The notes under the pieces are model-generated. The model searched no databases and was not told where the DNA came from. It worked only from the letters and a program-made list of their open reading frames with translations. Shown here piece by piece: positions 9,501 through 22,798 of a DNA stretch of 64,000 bases. Location of the stretch: NCBI GenBank assembly GCA_023053575.1, contig JAKZAP010000155.1, positions 1 to 64,000 of the forward strand, read 5' to 3'. A program made the translations under genes and the position numbers. How positions within the stretch are numbered: the stretch's first letter is position 1; every line of letters begins with the position of its first letter. This DNA is from Branchinecta lynchi. Taxonomy: Eukaryota > Arthropoda > Branchiopoda > Anostraca > Branchinectidae.

Positions 9501-12500
9501 GTTGGTTTTCCCAAAAGGTTCGCTTTCCCGCAAGGTTGGTTTTCCCCCAAGGTTGGTTTTCCCGCAGGGTTTGTTTTCCCACAAGGTTAGTTTTCCCGCA
9601 AGGTTTGTTTCCCCACAAGGTTTGTTTTCCCACAAGGTTTTTTTTCCCACTGTGTTGGTTTTCCCAAAAGGTTCGCTTTCCCACAAGGTTGGTTTTCCCA
9701 CAAGGTTGGTTTTCCCACAAGGTTGGTTTTCCCGCAGGGTTGCTTTCCCCATAAGGTTGGTTTTCCCACAAGGTTTGTTTTCTCACAAGGTTTGTTTTCC
9801 CACTAGGTTCTTTTTCCCACTAGGTTGGTTTTCCCACAAGGTTTGTTTTCCCACAAGCTTTGTTTTCCCCCAAGGTTGTTTTTCCCACTAGGTTGGTTTT
9901 CCCACAAGGTTTATTTTCCCACAAGCTTTATTTTCCCCCAAGGTTGGTTTTCCCAAAGGTTGGTTTACCCACAAGGTTTGTTTTCCCACTGTGTTGGTTT
10001 TCCCAAAAGGTTCGCTTTCCCGCAAGGTTGGTTTTCCCACAAGGTTTGTTTCCCCACAAGGTTTGTTTTCCCTACAAGGTTTGTTTTCCCACAAGGTTGG
10101 TTTTCCCGAAAGGTTTGTTTCCCCACAAGGTTGGTTTTCCCACAAGGTTGAATTTCCCGCAGGGTTTGTTTTCCCACAAGGTTAGTTTTCCCGCAAGGTT
10201 TGTTTCCCCACAAGGTTTGTTTTCCCACAAGGTTTGTTTTCCCACTGTGTTGGTTTTCCCAAAAGGTTCGCTTTCCCAAAAGGTTGGTTTTCCCACAAGG
10301 TTGGTTTTCCCACAAGGTTGGTTTTCCCGCAGGGTTGCTTTCCCCATAAGGTTGGTTTTCCCAAAAGGTTCGCTTTCCCGCAAGGCTGGTTTTCCCACAA
10401 GGTTTGTTTCCCCAAAATGTTCGTTTTCTCACAAGGTTTGATTTCCCACAAGGTTGGTTTTCCCGAAAGGTTTGTTTCCCCACAAGGTTGGTTTTCCCAC
10501 AAGGCTGGTTTTCCCGCAGGGTTTGTTTTCCCACAAGGTTAGTTTTCCCGCAAGGTTTGTTTTCCCACAAGGTTTGTTTTCCCACAAGGTTTGTTTTCCC
10601 ACAAGGTTTGTTTTCCCACAAGGTTAGTTTTGCCACAAGGTTGGTTTTCCAGAAAGGTTTGTTTCCCCACAAGGTTGGTTTTCCCACAAGGTTTGTTTTC
10701 CCCCAGGGTTTGTTTTCCCACAAGGTTAGTTTTCCCGCAAGGTTTGTTTTCCCACAAGGTTAGTTTTCCCACAAGGTTTGTTTCCCCACAAGGTTTGTTT
10801 CCCCACAAGGTTTGTTTTCCCACAAGGATTGTTTTCCCACAAGGTTTGTTTTCCCACTGTGTTGGTTTTCCCAAAAGGTTCGCTTTCCCGCAAGGTTGGT
10901 TTTCCCATAAGGTTGGTTTTCCCGCAGGGTTTGTTTCCCCATAAGGTTGGTTTTCCCAAAAGGTTTGTTTTCTCACAAGGTTTGTTTTCCCACTAGGTTG
11001 GTTTTCCCACAAGGTTTGTTTTCCCACAAGGTTTGTTTACCCACAAGGTTTGTTTTCCCCCAAGGTTGGTTTTCCCGCAAGGTTGGTTTTCCCATAAGGT
11101 TGGTTTTCCCACAAGGGTGGTTTTCCCGCAAGGTTAGTTTTCCCACAAGGTCTGATTTAACACAATGTTTGTTTTCCCACAAGGTTGGTTTTCCCGAAAG
11201 GTTTGTTTCCCCACAAGGTTGGTTTTTCCACAAGGTTGGTTTTCCCGCAGGGTTTGTTTTCCCACAAGGTTAGTTTTCCCGCAAGGTTTGTTTTCCCACA
11301 AGGCTGGTTTTCCCGAAAGGTTTGTTTCAACACAAGGTTGGTTTTCCCACAAGGTTGGTTTTCCCGCAGGGTTCGTTTTCCCAAAAGGTTAGTTTTCCCG
11401 CAAGGTTTGTTTCCCCACAAGGTTTGTTTTCCCACAAGGTTTGTTTTCCCACTGTGTTGGTTTTCCCAAAAGGTTCGCTTTCCCACAAGGTTGGTTTTCC
11501 CACAAGGTTGGTTTTCCCACAAGGTTGGTTTTCCCGCAGGGTTGCTTTCCCCATGAGGTTGGTTTTCCCACAAGGTTTGTTTTCTCACAAGGTTTGTTTT
11601 CCCACTAGGTTGTTTTTCCCACTAGGTTGGTTTTCCCACAAGGTTTGTTTTCCCACAAGCTTTGTTTTCCCCCAAGGTTGGTTTTCCCGCAGGGTTTGTT
11701 TTCCCACAAGGTTAGTTTTCCCGCAAGGTTTGTTTCCCCACAAGGTTTGTTTTCCCACAAGGTTTGTTTTCCCACTGTGTTGGTTTTCGCAAAAGGTTCG
11801 CTTTCCCACAAGGTTGGTTTTCCCACAAGGTTGGTTTTCCCACAAGGTTGGTTTTCCCGCAGGGTTGCTTTCCCCATAAGGTTGGTTTTCCCAAAAGGTT
11901 CGCTTTCCCGCAAGGCTGGTTTTCCCACAAGGTTTGTTTCCCCACAATGTTTGTTTTCTCACAAGGTTTGATTTCCCACAAGGTTGGTTTTCCCGAAAGG
12001 TTTGTTTCCCCACAAGGTTGGTTTTCCCACAAGGCTGGTTTTCCCGCAGGGTTTGTTTTCCCACAAGGTTAGTTTTCCCGCAAGGTTTGTTTTCCCACAA
12101 GGTTTGTTTTCCCACAAGGTTTGTTTTCCCACAAGGTTTGTTTTCCCACAAGGTTTGTTTTGCCACAAGGTTGGTTTTCCAGAAAGGTTTGTTTCCCCAC
12201 AAGGTTGGTTTTCCCACAAGGTTTGTTTTCCCGCAGGGTTTGTTTTCCCACAAGGTTAGTTTTCCCGCAAGGTTTGTTTTCCCACAAGGTTAGTTTTCCC
12301 ACAAGGTTTGTTTCCCCACAAGGTTTGTTTCCCCACAAGGTTTGTTTTCCCACAAGGATTGTTTTCTCACAAGGTTTGTTTTCCCACTGTGTTGGTTTTC
12401 CCAAAAGGTTCGCTTTCCCGCAAGGTTGGTTTTCCCCCAAGGTTGGTTTTCCCGCAGGGTTTGTTTTCCCACAAGGTTAGTTTTCCCGCAAGGTTTGTTT

Positions 12501-14100
12501 CCCCACAAGGTTTGTTTTCCCACAAGGTTTTTTTTCCCACTGTGTTGGTTTTCCCAAAAGGTTCGCTTTCCCACAAGGTTGGTTTTCCCACAAGGTTGGT
12601 TTTCCCACAAGGTTGGTTTTCCCGCAGGGTTGCTTTCCCCATAAGGTTGGTTTTCCCACAAGGTTTGTTTTCCCACTGTGTTGGTTTTCCCAAAAGGTTC
12701 GCTTTCCCGCAAGGTTGGTTTTCCCACAAGGTTTGTTTCCCCACAAGGTTTGTTTTCCCTACAAGGTTTGTTTTCCCACAAGGTTGGTTTTCCCGAAAGG
12801 TTTGTTTCCCCACAAGGTTGGTTTTCCCACAAGGTTGAATTTCCCGCAGGGTTTGTTTTCCCACAAGGTTAGTTTTCCCGCAAGGTTTGTTTCCCCACAA
12901 GGTTTGTTTTCCCACAAGGTTTGTTTTCCCACTGTGTTGGTTTTCCCAAAAGGTTCGCTTTCCCAAAAGGTTGGTTTTCCCACAAGGTTGGTTTTCCCAC
13001 AAGGTTGGTTTTCCCGCAGGGTTGCTTTCCCCATAAGGTTGGTTTTCCCAAAAGGTTCGCTTTCCCGCAAGGCTGGTTTTCCCGAAAGGTTTGTTTCCCC
13101 ACAAGGTTGGTTTTCCCACAAGGTTGAATTTCCCGCAGGGTTTGTTTTCCCACAAGGTTAGTTTTCCCACAAGGTTTGTTTCCCCACAAGGTTTGTTTCC
13201 CCACAAGGTTTGTTTTCCCACAAGGATTGTTTTCTCACAAGGTTTGTTTTCCCACTGTGTTGGTTTTCCCAAAAGGTTCGCTTTCCCGCAAGGTTGGTTT
13301 TCCCCCAAGGTTGGTTTTCCCGCAGGGTTTGTTTTCCCACAAGGTTCTTTTTCCCACTAGGTTGGTTTTCCCACAAGGTTTGTTTTCCCACAAGCTTTGT
13401 TTTCCCCCAAGGTTGTTTTTCCCACTAGGTTGGTTTTCCCACAAGGTTTGTTTTCCCACAAGCTTTATTTTCCCCCAAGGTTGGTTTTCCCAAAGGTTGG
13501 TTTACCCACAAGGTTTGTTTTCCCACTGTGTTGGTTTTCCCAAAAGGTTCGCTTTCCCGCAAGGTTGGTTTTCCCACAAGGTTTGTTTCCCCACAAGGTT
13601 TGTTTTCCCTACAAGGTTTGTTTTCCCACAAGGTTGGTTTTCCCGAAAGGTTTGTTTCCCCACAAGGTTGGTTTTCCCACAAGGTTGAATTTCCCGCAGG
13701 GTTTGTTTTCCCACAAGGTTAGTTTTCCCGCAAGGTTTGTTTCCCCACAAGGTTTGTTTTCCCACAAGGTTTGTTTTCCCACTGTGTTGGTTTTCCCAAA
13801 AGGTTCGCTTTCCCAAAAGGTTGGTTTTCCCACAAGGTTGGTTTTCCCACAAGGTTGGTTTTCCCGCAGGGTTGCTTTCCCCATAAGGTTGGTTTTCCCA
13901 AAAGGTTCGCTTTCCCGCAAGGCTGGTTTTCCCACAAGGTTTGTTTCCCCAAAATGTTCGTTTTCTCACAAGGTTTGATTTCCCACAAGGTTGGTTTTCC
14001 CGAAAGGTTTGTTTCCCCACAAGGTTGGTTTTCCCACAAGGCTGGTTTTCCCGCAGGGTTTGTTTTCCCACAAGGTTAGTTTTCCCGCAAGGTTTGTTTC
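6525..14100 (+). repeat. About 1.3-kb higher-order modules, several copies
   Basis: Long variant strings recur at offsets of 1293 bp (from about 6934 to 8227; 76 units plus one base, explained by two 18-bp and one 16-bp unit) and 1360 bp (8227 to 9587; 80 units). Further copies are displaced by 2890 bp (9418 to 12308, 170 units) and 3537 bp (9860 to 13397). The rare variant TTGAATTTCCCGCAGGG marks the younger copies, at about 10148, 12836, 13125 and 13685. The 9860-10441 and 13397-13978 segments share even rarer variants, so that duplication looks recent. Confidence 0.85.
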
Positions 14101-16744
14101 CCCACAAGGTTTGTTTCCCCACAAGGTTTGTTTCCCCACAAGGTTTGTTTTCCCACAAGGATTGTTTTCTCACAAGGTTTGTTTCCCCACAAGGTTTGTT
14201 TCCCCACAAGGTTTGTTTTCCCACAAGGTTAGTTTTCCCACAAGGTTTGTTTCCCCACAAGGTTTGTTTCCCCACAAGGTTTGTTTTCCCACAAGGATTG
14301 TTTTCTCACAAGGTTTGTTTTCCCAATGTGTTGGTTTTCCCAAGAGGTTCGCTTTCCCGCAAGGTTCGCTTTCCCGCAAGGTTGGTTTTCCCACAAGGTT
14401 TGTTTTCTCACAAGGTTTGTTTTCCCACTAGGTTTGTTTCCCCACAAGGTTAGTTTTCTCACAAGGTTTGTTTTCCCACAAGGTTTGTTTCCCCACAAGG
14501 TTTGTTTCCCCACAAGGTTTGTTTTCCCACAAGGATTGTTTTCTCACAAGGTTTGTTTTCCCACTGTGTTGGTTTTCCCAAGAGGTTCGCTTTCCCGCAA
14601 GGTTCGCTTTCCCGCAAGGTTGGTTTTCCCACAAGGTTTGTTTTCTCACAAGGTTTGTTTTCCCACTAGGTTTGTTTCCCCACAAGGTTTGTTTTCTCAC
14701 AAGGTTTGTTTTCCCACAAGGTTTGTTTTCCCACAAGGTTTGTTTTCCCACAAGGTTTGTTTTGCCACAAGGTCGGTTTTCCAGAAAGGTTTGTTTCCCC
14801 ACAAGGTTGGTTTTCCCACAAGGTTTGTTTTCCCGCAGGGTTTGTTTTCCCACAAGGTTAGTTTTCCCGCAAGGTTTGTTTTCCCACAAGGTTAGTTTTC
14901 CCACAAGGTTTGTTTCCCCACAAGGTTTGTTTCCCCACAAGGTTTGTTTTCCCACAAGGATTGTTTTCTCACAAGGTTTGTTTTCCCACTGTGTTGGTTT
15001 TCCCAAAAGGTTCGCTTTCCCGCAAGGTTGGTTTTCCCACAAGGTTGGTTTTCCCGCAGGGTTTGTTTCCCCATAAGGTTGGTTTTCCCACAAGGTTTGT
15101 TTTCTCACAAGGTTTGTTTTCCCACTAGGTTGGTTTTCCCACAAGGTTTGTTTTCCCACAAGGTTTGTTTTCCCCCAAGGTTTGTTTTCCCCCAAGGTTG
15201 GTTTTCCCGCAAGGTTGGTTTTCCCACAAGGTTGGTTTTCCCGCAAGGTTAGTTTTCCCACAAGGTCTGATTTAACACAATGTTTGTTTTCCCACAAGGT
15301 TGGTTTTCCCGAAAGGTTTGTTTTCCCCCAAGGTTGGTTTTCCCGCAAGGTTGGTTTTCCCATAAGGTTGGTTTTCCCACAAGGTTGGTTTTCCCGCAAG
15401 GTTAGTTTTCCCACAAGGTCTGATTTAACACAATGTTTGTTTTCCCACAAGGTTGGTTTTCCCGAAAGGTTTGTTTCCCCACAAGGTTGGTTTTCCCACA
15501 AGGTTGGTTTTCCCGCAGGGTTTGTTTTCCCACAAGGTTAGTTTTCCCGCAAGGTTTGTTTTCCCACAAGGTTGGTTTTCCCGAAAGGTTTGTTTCCCCA
15601 CAAGGTTGGTTTTCCCACAAGGTTGGTTTTCCCGCAGGGTTTGTTTTCCCACAAGGTTAGTTTTCCCGCAAGGTTTGTTTCCCCACAAGGTTTGTTTTCC
15701 CACAAGGTTTGTTTTCCCACTGTGTTGGTTTTCCCAAAAGGTTCGCTTTCCCACAAGGTTGGTTTTCCCACAAGGTTGGTTTTCCCACAAGGTTGGTTTT
15801 CGCACAAGGTTGGTTTTCCCGCAGGGTTGCTTTCCCGCAAGGTTCGTTTTCCCACAAGGTTGGTTTTCCCACAAGGTTGGTTTTCCCGCAGGGTTGCTTT
15901 CCCCATAAGGTTGGTTTTCCCACAAGGTTTGTTTTCTCACAAGGTTTGTTTTCCCACAAGGTTAGTTTTCCCGCAAGGTTTGTTTCCCCACAAGGTTTGT
16001 TTTCCCACAAGGATTATTTTCTCACAAGGTTTGTTTTCCCACTAGGTTTGTTTCCCCACAAGGTTTGTTTTCCCCACAAGGTTGGTTTTCCCGCAAGGTT
16101 GGTTTTCCCACAATGTTTGTGTTCCCACTGTGTTGGTTTTCCCAAAAGGTTCGCTTTCCCACAAGGTTGGTTTTCCCACAAGGTTGGTTTTCCCGCAGGG
16201 TTGCTTTCCCCATAAGGTTCGCTTTCCCACAAGGTTGGTTTTCCCACAAGGTTGGTTTTCCCGCAGGGTTGCTTTCCCCATAAGGTTTGTTTTCCCACAA
16301 GGTTTGTTTTCCCACAAGGTTTGTTTTCCCACAAGGTTTGTTTTCCCGAAAGGTTTGTTTCCCCACAAGGTTGGTTTTCCCACAGGGTTGGTTTTCCCGC
16401 AGGGTTTGTTTTCCCACAAGGTTAGTTTCCCCGCAAGGTTTGTTTCCCCCCAAGGTTTGTTTTCCCACAAGGATTTTTTTCTCACAAGGTTTGTTTTCCC
16501 ACTAGGTTTGTTTCCCCACAAGGTTGGTTTTCCCACAAGGTTTGTTTTCCCCCAAGGTTGTTTTTCCCGCAAGGTTGGTTTCCCACAAGGTTTTTTTTTT
16601 CCACTGTGTTGGTTTTCCCAAAAGGTTCGCTTTCCCACAAGGTTGGTTTTCCCACAAGGTTGGTTTTCCCGCAGGGTTGCTTTCCCCATAAGGTTGGTTT
16701 TCCCACAAGGTTTGTTTTCTCACAAGGTTTGTTTTCCAACTAGG

Positions 16745-18960
16745 TTGGTTATCCCAAGAGGTTCCCTTTCCCGCAAGGTTCGCTTTCCCGCAAGGTTGGT
16801 TTTCCCACAAGGTTTGTTTTCTCACAAGGTTTGTTTTTCCCACTAGGTTTGTTTCCCCACAAGGTTTGTTTTCTCACAAGGTTTGTTTTCCCACAAGGTT
16901 TGTTTTCCCACAAGGTTTGTTTTCCCACAAGGTTTGTTTTGCCACAAGGTTGGTTTTCCAGAAAGGTTTGTTTCCCCACAAGGTTGGTTTTCCCACAAGG
17001 TTTGTTTCCCCACAAGGTTTGTTTTCCCACAAGGATTGTTTTCTCACAAGGTTTGTTTTCCCACTGTGTTGGTTTTCCCAAGAGGTTCGCTTTCCCGCAA
17101 GGTTTGCTTTCCCGCAAGGTTGGTTTTCCCACAAGGTTTGTTTTCTCACAAGGTTTGTTTTCCCACTAGGTTTGTTTCCCCACAAGGTTTGTTTTCTCAC
17201 AAGGTTTGTTTTCCCACAAGGTTTGTTTTCCCACAAGGTTTGTTTTCCCACAAGGTTTGTTTTCCCACAAGGATTGTTTTCTCACAAGGTTTGTTTTCCC
17301 ACTGTGTTGGTTTTCCCAAGAGGTTCGCTTTCCCGCAAGGTTCGCTTTCCCGCAAGGTTGGTTTTCCCACAAGGTTTGTTTTCTCACAAGGTTTGTTTTC
17401 CCACTAGGTTTGTTTCCCCACAAGGTTTGTTTTCTCACGAGGTTTGTTTTCCCACAAGGTTTGTTTCCCCACAAGGTTTGTTTCCCCACAAGGTTTGTTT
17501 TCCCACAAGGATTGTTTTCTCACAAGGTTTGTTTTCCCACTGTGTTGGTTTTCCCAAGAGGTTCGCTTTCCCGCAAGGTTCGCTTTCCCGCAAGGTTGGT
17601 TTTCCCACAAGGTTTGTTTTCTCACAAGGTTTGTTTTCCCACTAGGTTTGTTTCCCCACAAGGTTGGTTTTCCCACAAGGTTGGTTTTCCCACTGTGTTT
17701 GTTTCCCCACAAGGTTGGTTTTCCCACAAGGTTTGTTTTCCCACTGTGTTTGTTTCCCCACAAGGTTTGTTTTCCCATAAGATTTGTTTTCCCACAAGGT
17801 TTGTTTTCCCATAAGGTTTGTTTTCCCACAAGGTTTGTTTTCCCACAAGGTTGGTTTTCCCGAAAGGTTGGTTTTCCCACAAGGTTTGTTTTCTCACAAG
17901 GTTTGTTTTCCCACTAGGTTTGTTTCCCCACAAGGTTTGTTTTCTCACAAGGTTTGTTTTCCCACAAGGTTTGTTTCCCCCAAGGTTTGTTTCCCCACAA
18001 GGTTTGTTTTCCCACAAGGATTGTTTTATCACAAGGTTTGTTTTCCCACTGTGTTGGTTATCCCAAGAGGTTCCCTTTCCCGCAAGGTTCGCTTTCCCGC
18101 AAGGTTGGTTTTCCCACAAGGTTTGTTTTCTCACAAGGTTTGTTTTTCCCACTAGGTTTGTTTCCCCACAAGGTTTGTTTTCTCACAAGGTTTGTTTTCC
18201 CACAAGGTTTGTTTTCCCACAAGGTTTGTTTTCCCACAAGGTTTGTTTTGCCACAAGGTTGGTTTTCCAGAAAGGTTTGTTTCCCCACAAGGTTGGTTTT
18301 CCCACAAGGTTTGTTTCCCCACAAGGTTTATTTTCCCACAAGGATTGTTTTCTCACAAGGTTTGTTTTCCCACTGTGTTGGTTTTCCCAAGAGGTTCGCT
18401 TTCCCGCAAGGTTCGCTTTCCCACAAGGTTGGTTTTCCCACAAGGTTTGTTTTCTCACAAGGTTTGTTTTCCCACTAGGTTTGTTTCCCCACAAGGTTTG
18501 TTTTCTCACAAGGTTTGTTTTCCCACAAGGTTTGTTTTCCCACAAGGTTTGTTTTCCCACAAGGTTTGTTTTCCCACAAGGATTGTTTTCTCACAAGGTT
18601 TGTTTTCCCACTGTGTTGGTTTTCCCAAGAGGTTCGCTTTCCCGCAAGGTTCGCTTTCCCGCAAGGTTGGTTTTCCCACAAGGTTTGTTTTCTCACAAGG
18701 TTTGTTTTCCCACTAGGTTTGTTTCCCCACAAGGTTTGTTTTCTCACGAGGTTTGTTTTCCCACAAGGTTTGTTTCCCCACTAGGTTTGTTTCCCCACAA
18801 GGTTTGTTTTCCCACAAGGATTGTTTTCTCACAAGGTTTGTTTTCCCACTGTGTTAGTTTTCCCAAGAGGTTCGCTTTCCAGCAAAGTTCGCTTTCCCGC
18901 AAGGTTGGTTTTCCCACAAGGTTTGTTTTCTCACAAGGTTTGTTTTCCCACTAGGTTTGT
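16745..18960 (+). repeat. 1309-bp (77-unit) tandem duplication
   Basis: The rare string TTATCCCAAGAGGTTCCC near 16748 recurs near 18057, exactly 77 units later. Downstream variant order is matched at the same offset at several anchors, for example 16874 and 18183, and 17166 and 18475. The copies are nearly the same by eye, with scattered differences such as an A for a G in GGTTTATTTTCCC near 18328. Confidence 0.82.
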
Positions 18961-21900
18961 TTCCCCACAAGGTTGGTTTTCCCACAAGGTTGGTTTTCCC
19001 GCAGGGTTGCTTTCCCCATAAGGTTGGTTTTCCCACAAGGTTTGTTTTCTCACAAGGTTTGTTTTCCCACTAGGTTGTTTTCCCACTAGGTTGGTTTTCC
19101 CACAAGGTTTGTTTTCCCACAAGCTTTGTTTTCCCCCAAGGTTGTTTTTCCCACTAGGTTGGTTTTCCCACAAGGTTTGTTTTCCCACAAGCTTTGTTTT
19201 CCCCCAAAGTTTGTTTTCCCGCAAGGTTGGTTTACCCACAAGGTTTGTTTTCCCACTGTGTTGGTTTTCCCAAAAGGTTCGCTTTCCCGCAAGGTTGGTT
19301 TTCCCACAAGGTTTGTTTCCCCACAAGGTTTGTTTTCCCACAAGGTTGGTTTTCCCGCAGGGTTTGTTTTCCCACAAGGTTAGTTTTCCCGCAAGGTTTG
19401 TTTCCCCACAAGGTTTGTTTTCCCACAAGGTTTGTTTTCCCACTGTGTTGGTTTTCCCAAAAGGTTTGTTTCCCCACAAGGTTGGTTTTCCCACAAGGCT
19501 GGTTTTCCCGCAGGGTTTGTTTTCCCACAAGGTTAGTTTTCCCGCAAGGTTTGTTTTCCCACAAGGTTAGTTTTCCCACAAGGTTTGTTTCCCCACAAGG
19601 TTTTTTTCCCCACAAGGTTTGTTTTCCCACAAGGATTGTTTTCTCACAAGGTTTGTTTTCCCACTGTGTTGGTTTTCCCAAGAGGTTCGCTTTCCCGCAA
19701 GGTTGGTTTTCCCACAAGGTTTGTTTTCCCACAAGGTTTGTTTTCCCACAAGGTTTGTTTTGCCACTAGGTTGGTTTTCCAGAAAGGTTTGTTTCCCCAC
19801 AAGGTTTGTTTTCCCACAAGGTTTGTTTTCCCACAAGGTTTGTTTCCCCACAAGGTTTGTTTTCCCACAAGGATTGTTTTCTCACAAGGTTTGTTTTCCC
19901 ACTGTGTTGGTTTTCCCAAAAGGTTCGCTTTCCCGCAAGGTTGGTTTTCCCACAAGGCTGGTTTTCCCGCAGGGTTTGTTTCCCCATAAGGTTGGTTTTC
20001 CCAAAAGGTTTGTTTTCTCACAAGGTTTGTTTTCCCACTAGGTTGGTTTTCCCACAAGGTTTGTTTTCCCAAAAGGTTGGTTTTCCCACAAGGTTTGTTT
20101 TCCCACAAGGTTTGTTTACCCACAATGTTTGTTTTCCCACAAGGTTGGTTTTCCCGAAAGGTTTGTTTCCCCACAAGGCTGGTTTTCCCACAAGGTTGGT
20201 TTTCCCGCAGGGTTTGTTTTCCCACAAGGTTAGTTTTCTCACAAGGTTTGTTTTCCCACTGTGTTGGTTTTCCCAAAAGGTTCGCTTTCCCGCAAGGTTG
20301 GTTTTCCCACAAGGCTGGTTTTCCCGCAGGGTTTGTTTCCCCATAAGGTTGGTTTTCCCAAAAGGTTTGTTTTCTCACAAGGTTTGTTTTCCCACTAGGT
20401 TGGTTTTCCCACAAGGTTTGTTTTCCCACAAGGTTGGTTTTCCCACAAGGTTTGTTTTCCCACAAGGTTTGTTTACCCACAATGTTTGTTTTCCCACAAG
20501 GTTGGTTTTCCCGAAAGGTTTGTTTTCCCACAAGGTTGGTTTTCCCGCAGGGTTTGTTTTCCCACAAGGTTAGTTTTCCCGCAAGGTTTGTTTTCCCACA
20601 AGGTTGGTTTTCCCGAAAGGTTTGTTTCCCCACAAGGTTGGTTTTCCCACAAGGTTGGTTTTCCCGCAGGGTTTGTTTTCCCACAAGGTTAGTTTTCCCG
20701 CAAGGTTTGTTTCCCCACAAGGTTTGTTTTCCCACTGTGTTGGTTTTCCCAAAAGGTTCGCTTTCCCACAAGGTTGGTTTTCCCACAAGGTTGGTTTTCC
20801 CACAAGGTTGGTTTTCCCGCAGGGTTGCTTTCCCCATGAGGTTGGTTTTCCCGCAAGGTTTGTTTTCTCACAAGGTTGGTTTTCCCGAAAGGTTTGTTTC
20901 CCCACAAGGTTGGTTTTCCCACAAGGTTGGTTTTCCCGCAGGGTTTGTTTTCCCACAAGGTTAGTTTTCCCGCAAGGTTTGTTTCCCCACAAGGTTTGTT
21001 TTCCCACAAGGTTTGTTTTCCCACTGTGTTGGTTTTCCCAAAAGGTTCGCTTTCCCACAAGGTTGGTTTTCCCACAAGGTTGGTTTTCCCACAAGGTTGG
21101 TTTTCCGCAAGGTTGCTTTCCCCATGAGGTTGGTTTTCCCACAAGGTTTGTTTTCTCACAAGGTTTGTTTTCCCACTAGGTTGTTTTTCCCACTAGGTTG
21201 GTTTTCCCACAAGGTTTGTTTTCCCACAAGCTTTGTTTTCCCCCAAGGTTGGTTTTCCCGCAGGGTTTGTTTTCCCACAAGGTTAGTTTTCCCGCAAGGT
21301 TTGTTTCCCCACAAGGTTTGTTTTCCCACAAGGTTTGTTTTCCCACTGTGTTGGTTTTCCCAAAAGGTTCGCTTTCCCACAAGGTTGGTTTTCCCACAAG
21401 GTTGGTTTTCCCACAAGGTTGGTTTTCCCGCAGGGTTGCTTTCCCCATAAGGTTGGTTTTCCCACAAGGTTTGTTTTCCCACAAGTTTTGTTTCCCCACA
21501 AGGTTTGTTTCCCCACAAGGTTTGTTTCCCCACAAGGTTTGTTTTCCCACAAGGATTGTTTTCTCACAAGGTTTGTTTTCCCACAAGGTTTGTTTCCCCA
21601 CAAGGTTTGTTTCCCCACAAGGTTTGTTTTCCCACAAGGTTAGTTTTCCCACAAGGTTTGTTTCCCCACAAGGTTTGTTTCCCCACAAGGTTTGTTTTCC
21701 CACAAGGATTGTTTTCTCACAAGGTTTGTTTTCCCACTGTGTTGGTTTTCCCAAGAGGTTCGCTTTCCCGCAAGGTTCGCTTTCCCGCAAGGTTGGTTTT
21801 CCCACAAGGTTTGTTTTCTCACAAGGTTTGTTTTCCCACTAGGTTTGTTTCCCCACAAGGTTTGTTTTCTCACAAGGTTTGTTTTCCCACAAGGTTTGTT

Positions 21901-22798
21901 TCCCCACAAGGTTTGTTTCCCCACAAGGTTTGTTTTCCCACAAGGATTGTTTTCTCACAAGGTTTGTTTTCCCACTGTGTTGGTTTTCCCCAGAGGTTCG
22001 CTTTCCCGCAAGGTTCGCTTTCGCGCAAGGTTGGTTTTCCCACAAGGTTTGTTTTCTCACAAGGTTTGTTTTCCCACTAGGTTTGTTTCCCCACAAGGTT
22101 TGTTTTCTCACAAGGTTTGTTTTCCCACAAGGTTTGTTTTCCCACAAGGTTTGTTTTCCCACAAGGTTTGTTTTGCCACAAGGTTGGTTTTCCAGAAAGG
22201 TTTGTTTCCCCACAAGGTTGGTTTTCCCACAAGGTTTGTTTTCCCGCAGGGTTTGTTTTCCCACAAGGTTAGTTTTCCCGCAAGGTTTGTTTTCCTACAA
22301 GGTTAGTTTTCCCACAAGGTTTGTTTCCCCACAAGGTTTGTTTCCCCACAAGGTTTGTTTTCCCACAAGGATTGTTTTCTCACAAGGTTTGTTTTCCCAC
22401 TGTGTTGGTTTTCCCAAAAGGTTCGCTTTCCCGCAAGGTTGGTTTTCCCACAAGGTTGGTTTTCCCGCAGGGTTTGTTTCCCCATAAGGTTGGTTTTCCC
22501 ACAAGGTTTGTTTTCTCACAAGGTTTGTTTTCCCACTAGGTTGGTTTTCCCACAAGGTTTGTTTTCCCACAAGGTTTGTTTACCCACAAGGTTTGTTTTC
22601 CCACAAGGTTGGTTTTCCCGCAGGGTTTGTTTTCCCACAAGGTTAGTTTTCCTGAAACATTTGTTTCCCCACAAGGTGGGTTTTCCCACAAGGTTGGTTT
22701 TCCCGCAGGGTTTGTTTTCCCACAAGGTTAGTTTTCCCGCAAGGTTTGTTTCCCCACAAGGTTTGTTTTCCCACAAGGATTGTTTTCTCACAAGGTTT

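Noticed and set aside
19644..20837. 397-codon minus-strand frame that begins with a genuine ATG
   Set aside because: The ATG comes from a CATGAGG unit variant and the product is the same K/N/G-rich 17-residue period as its neighbours. There is no promoter, intron or unique sequence to support a gene.
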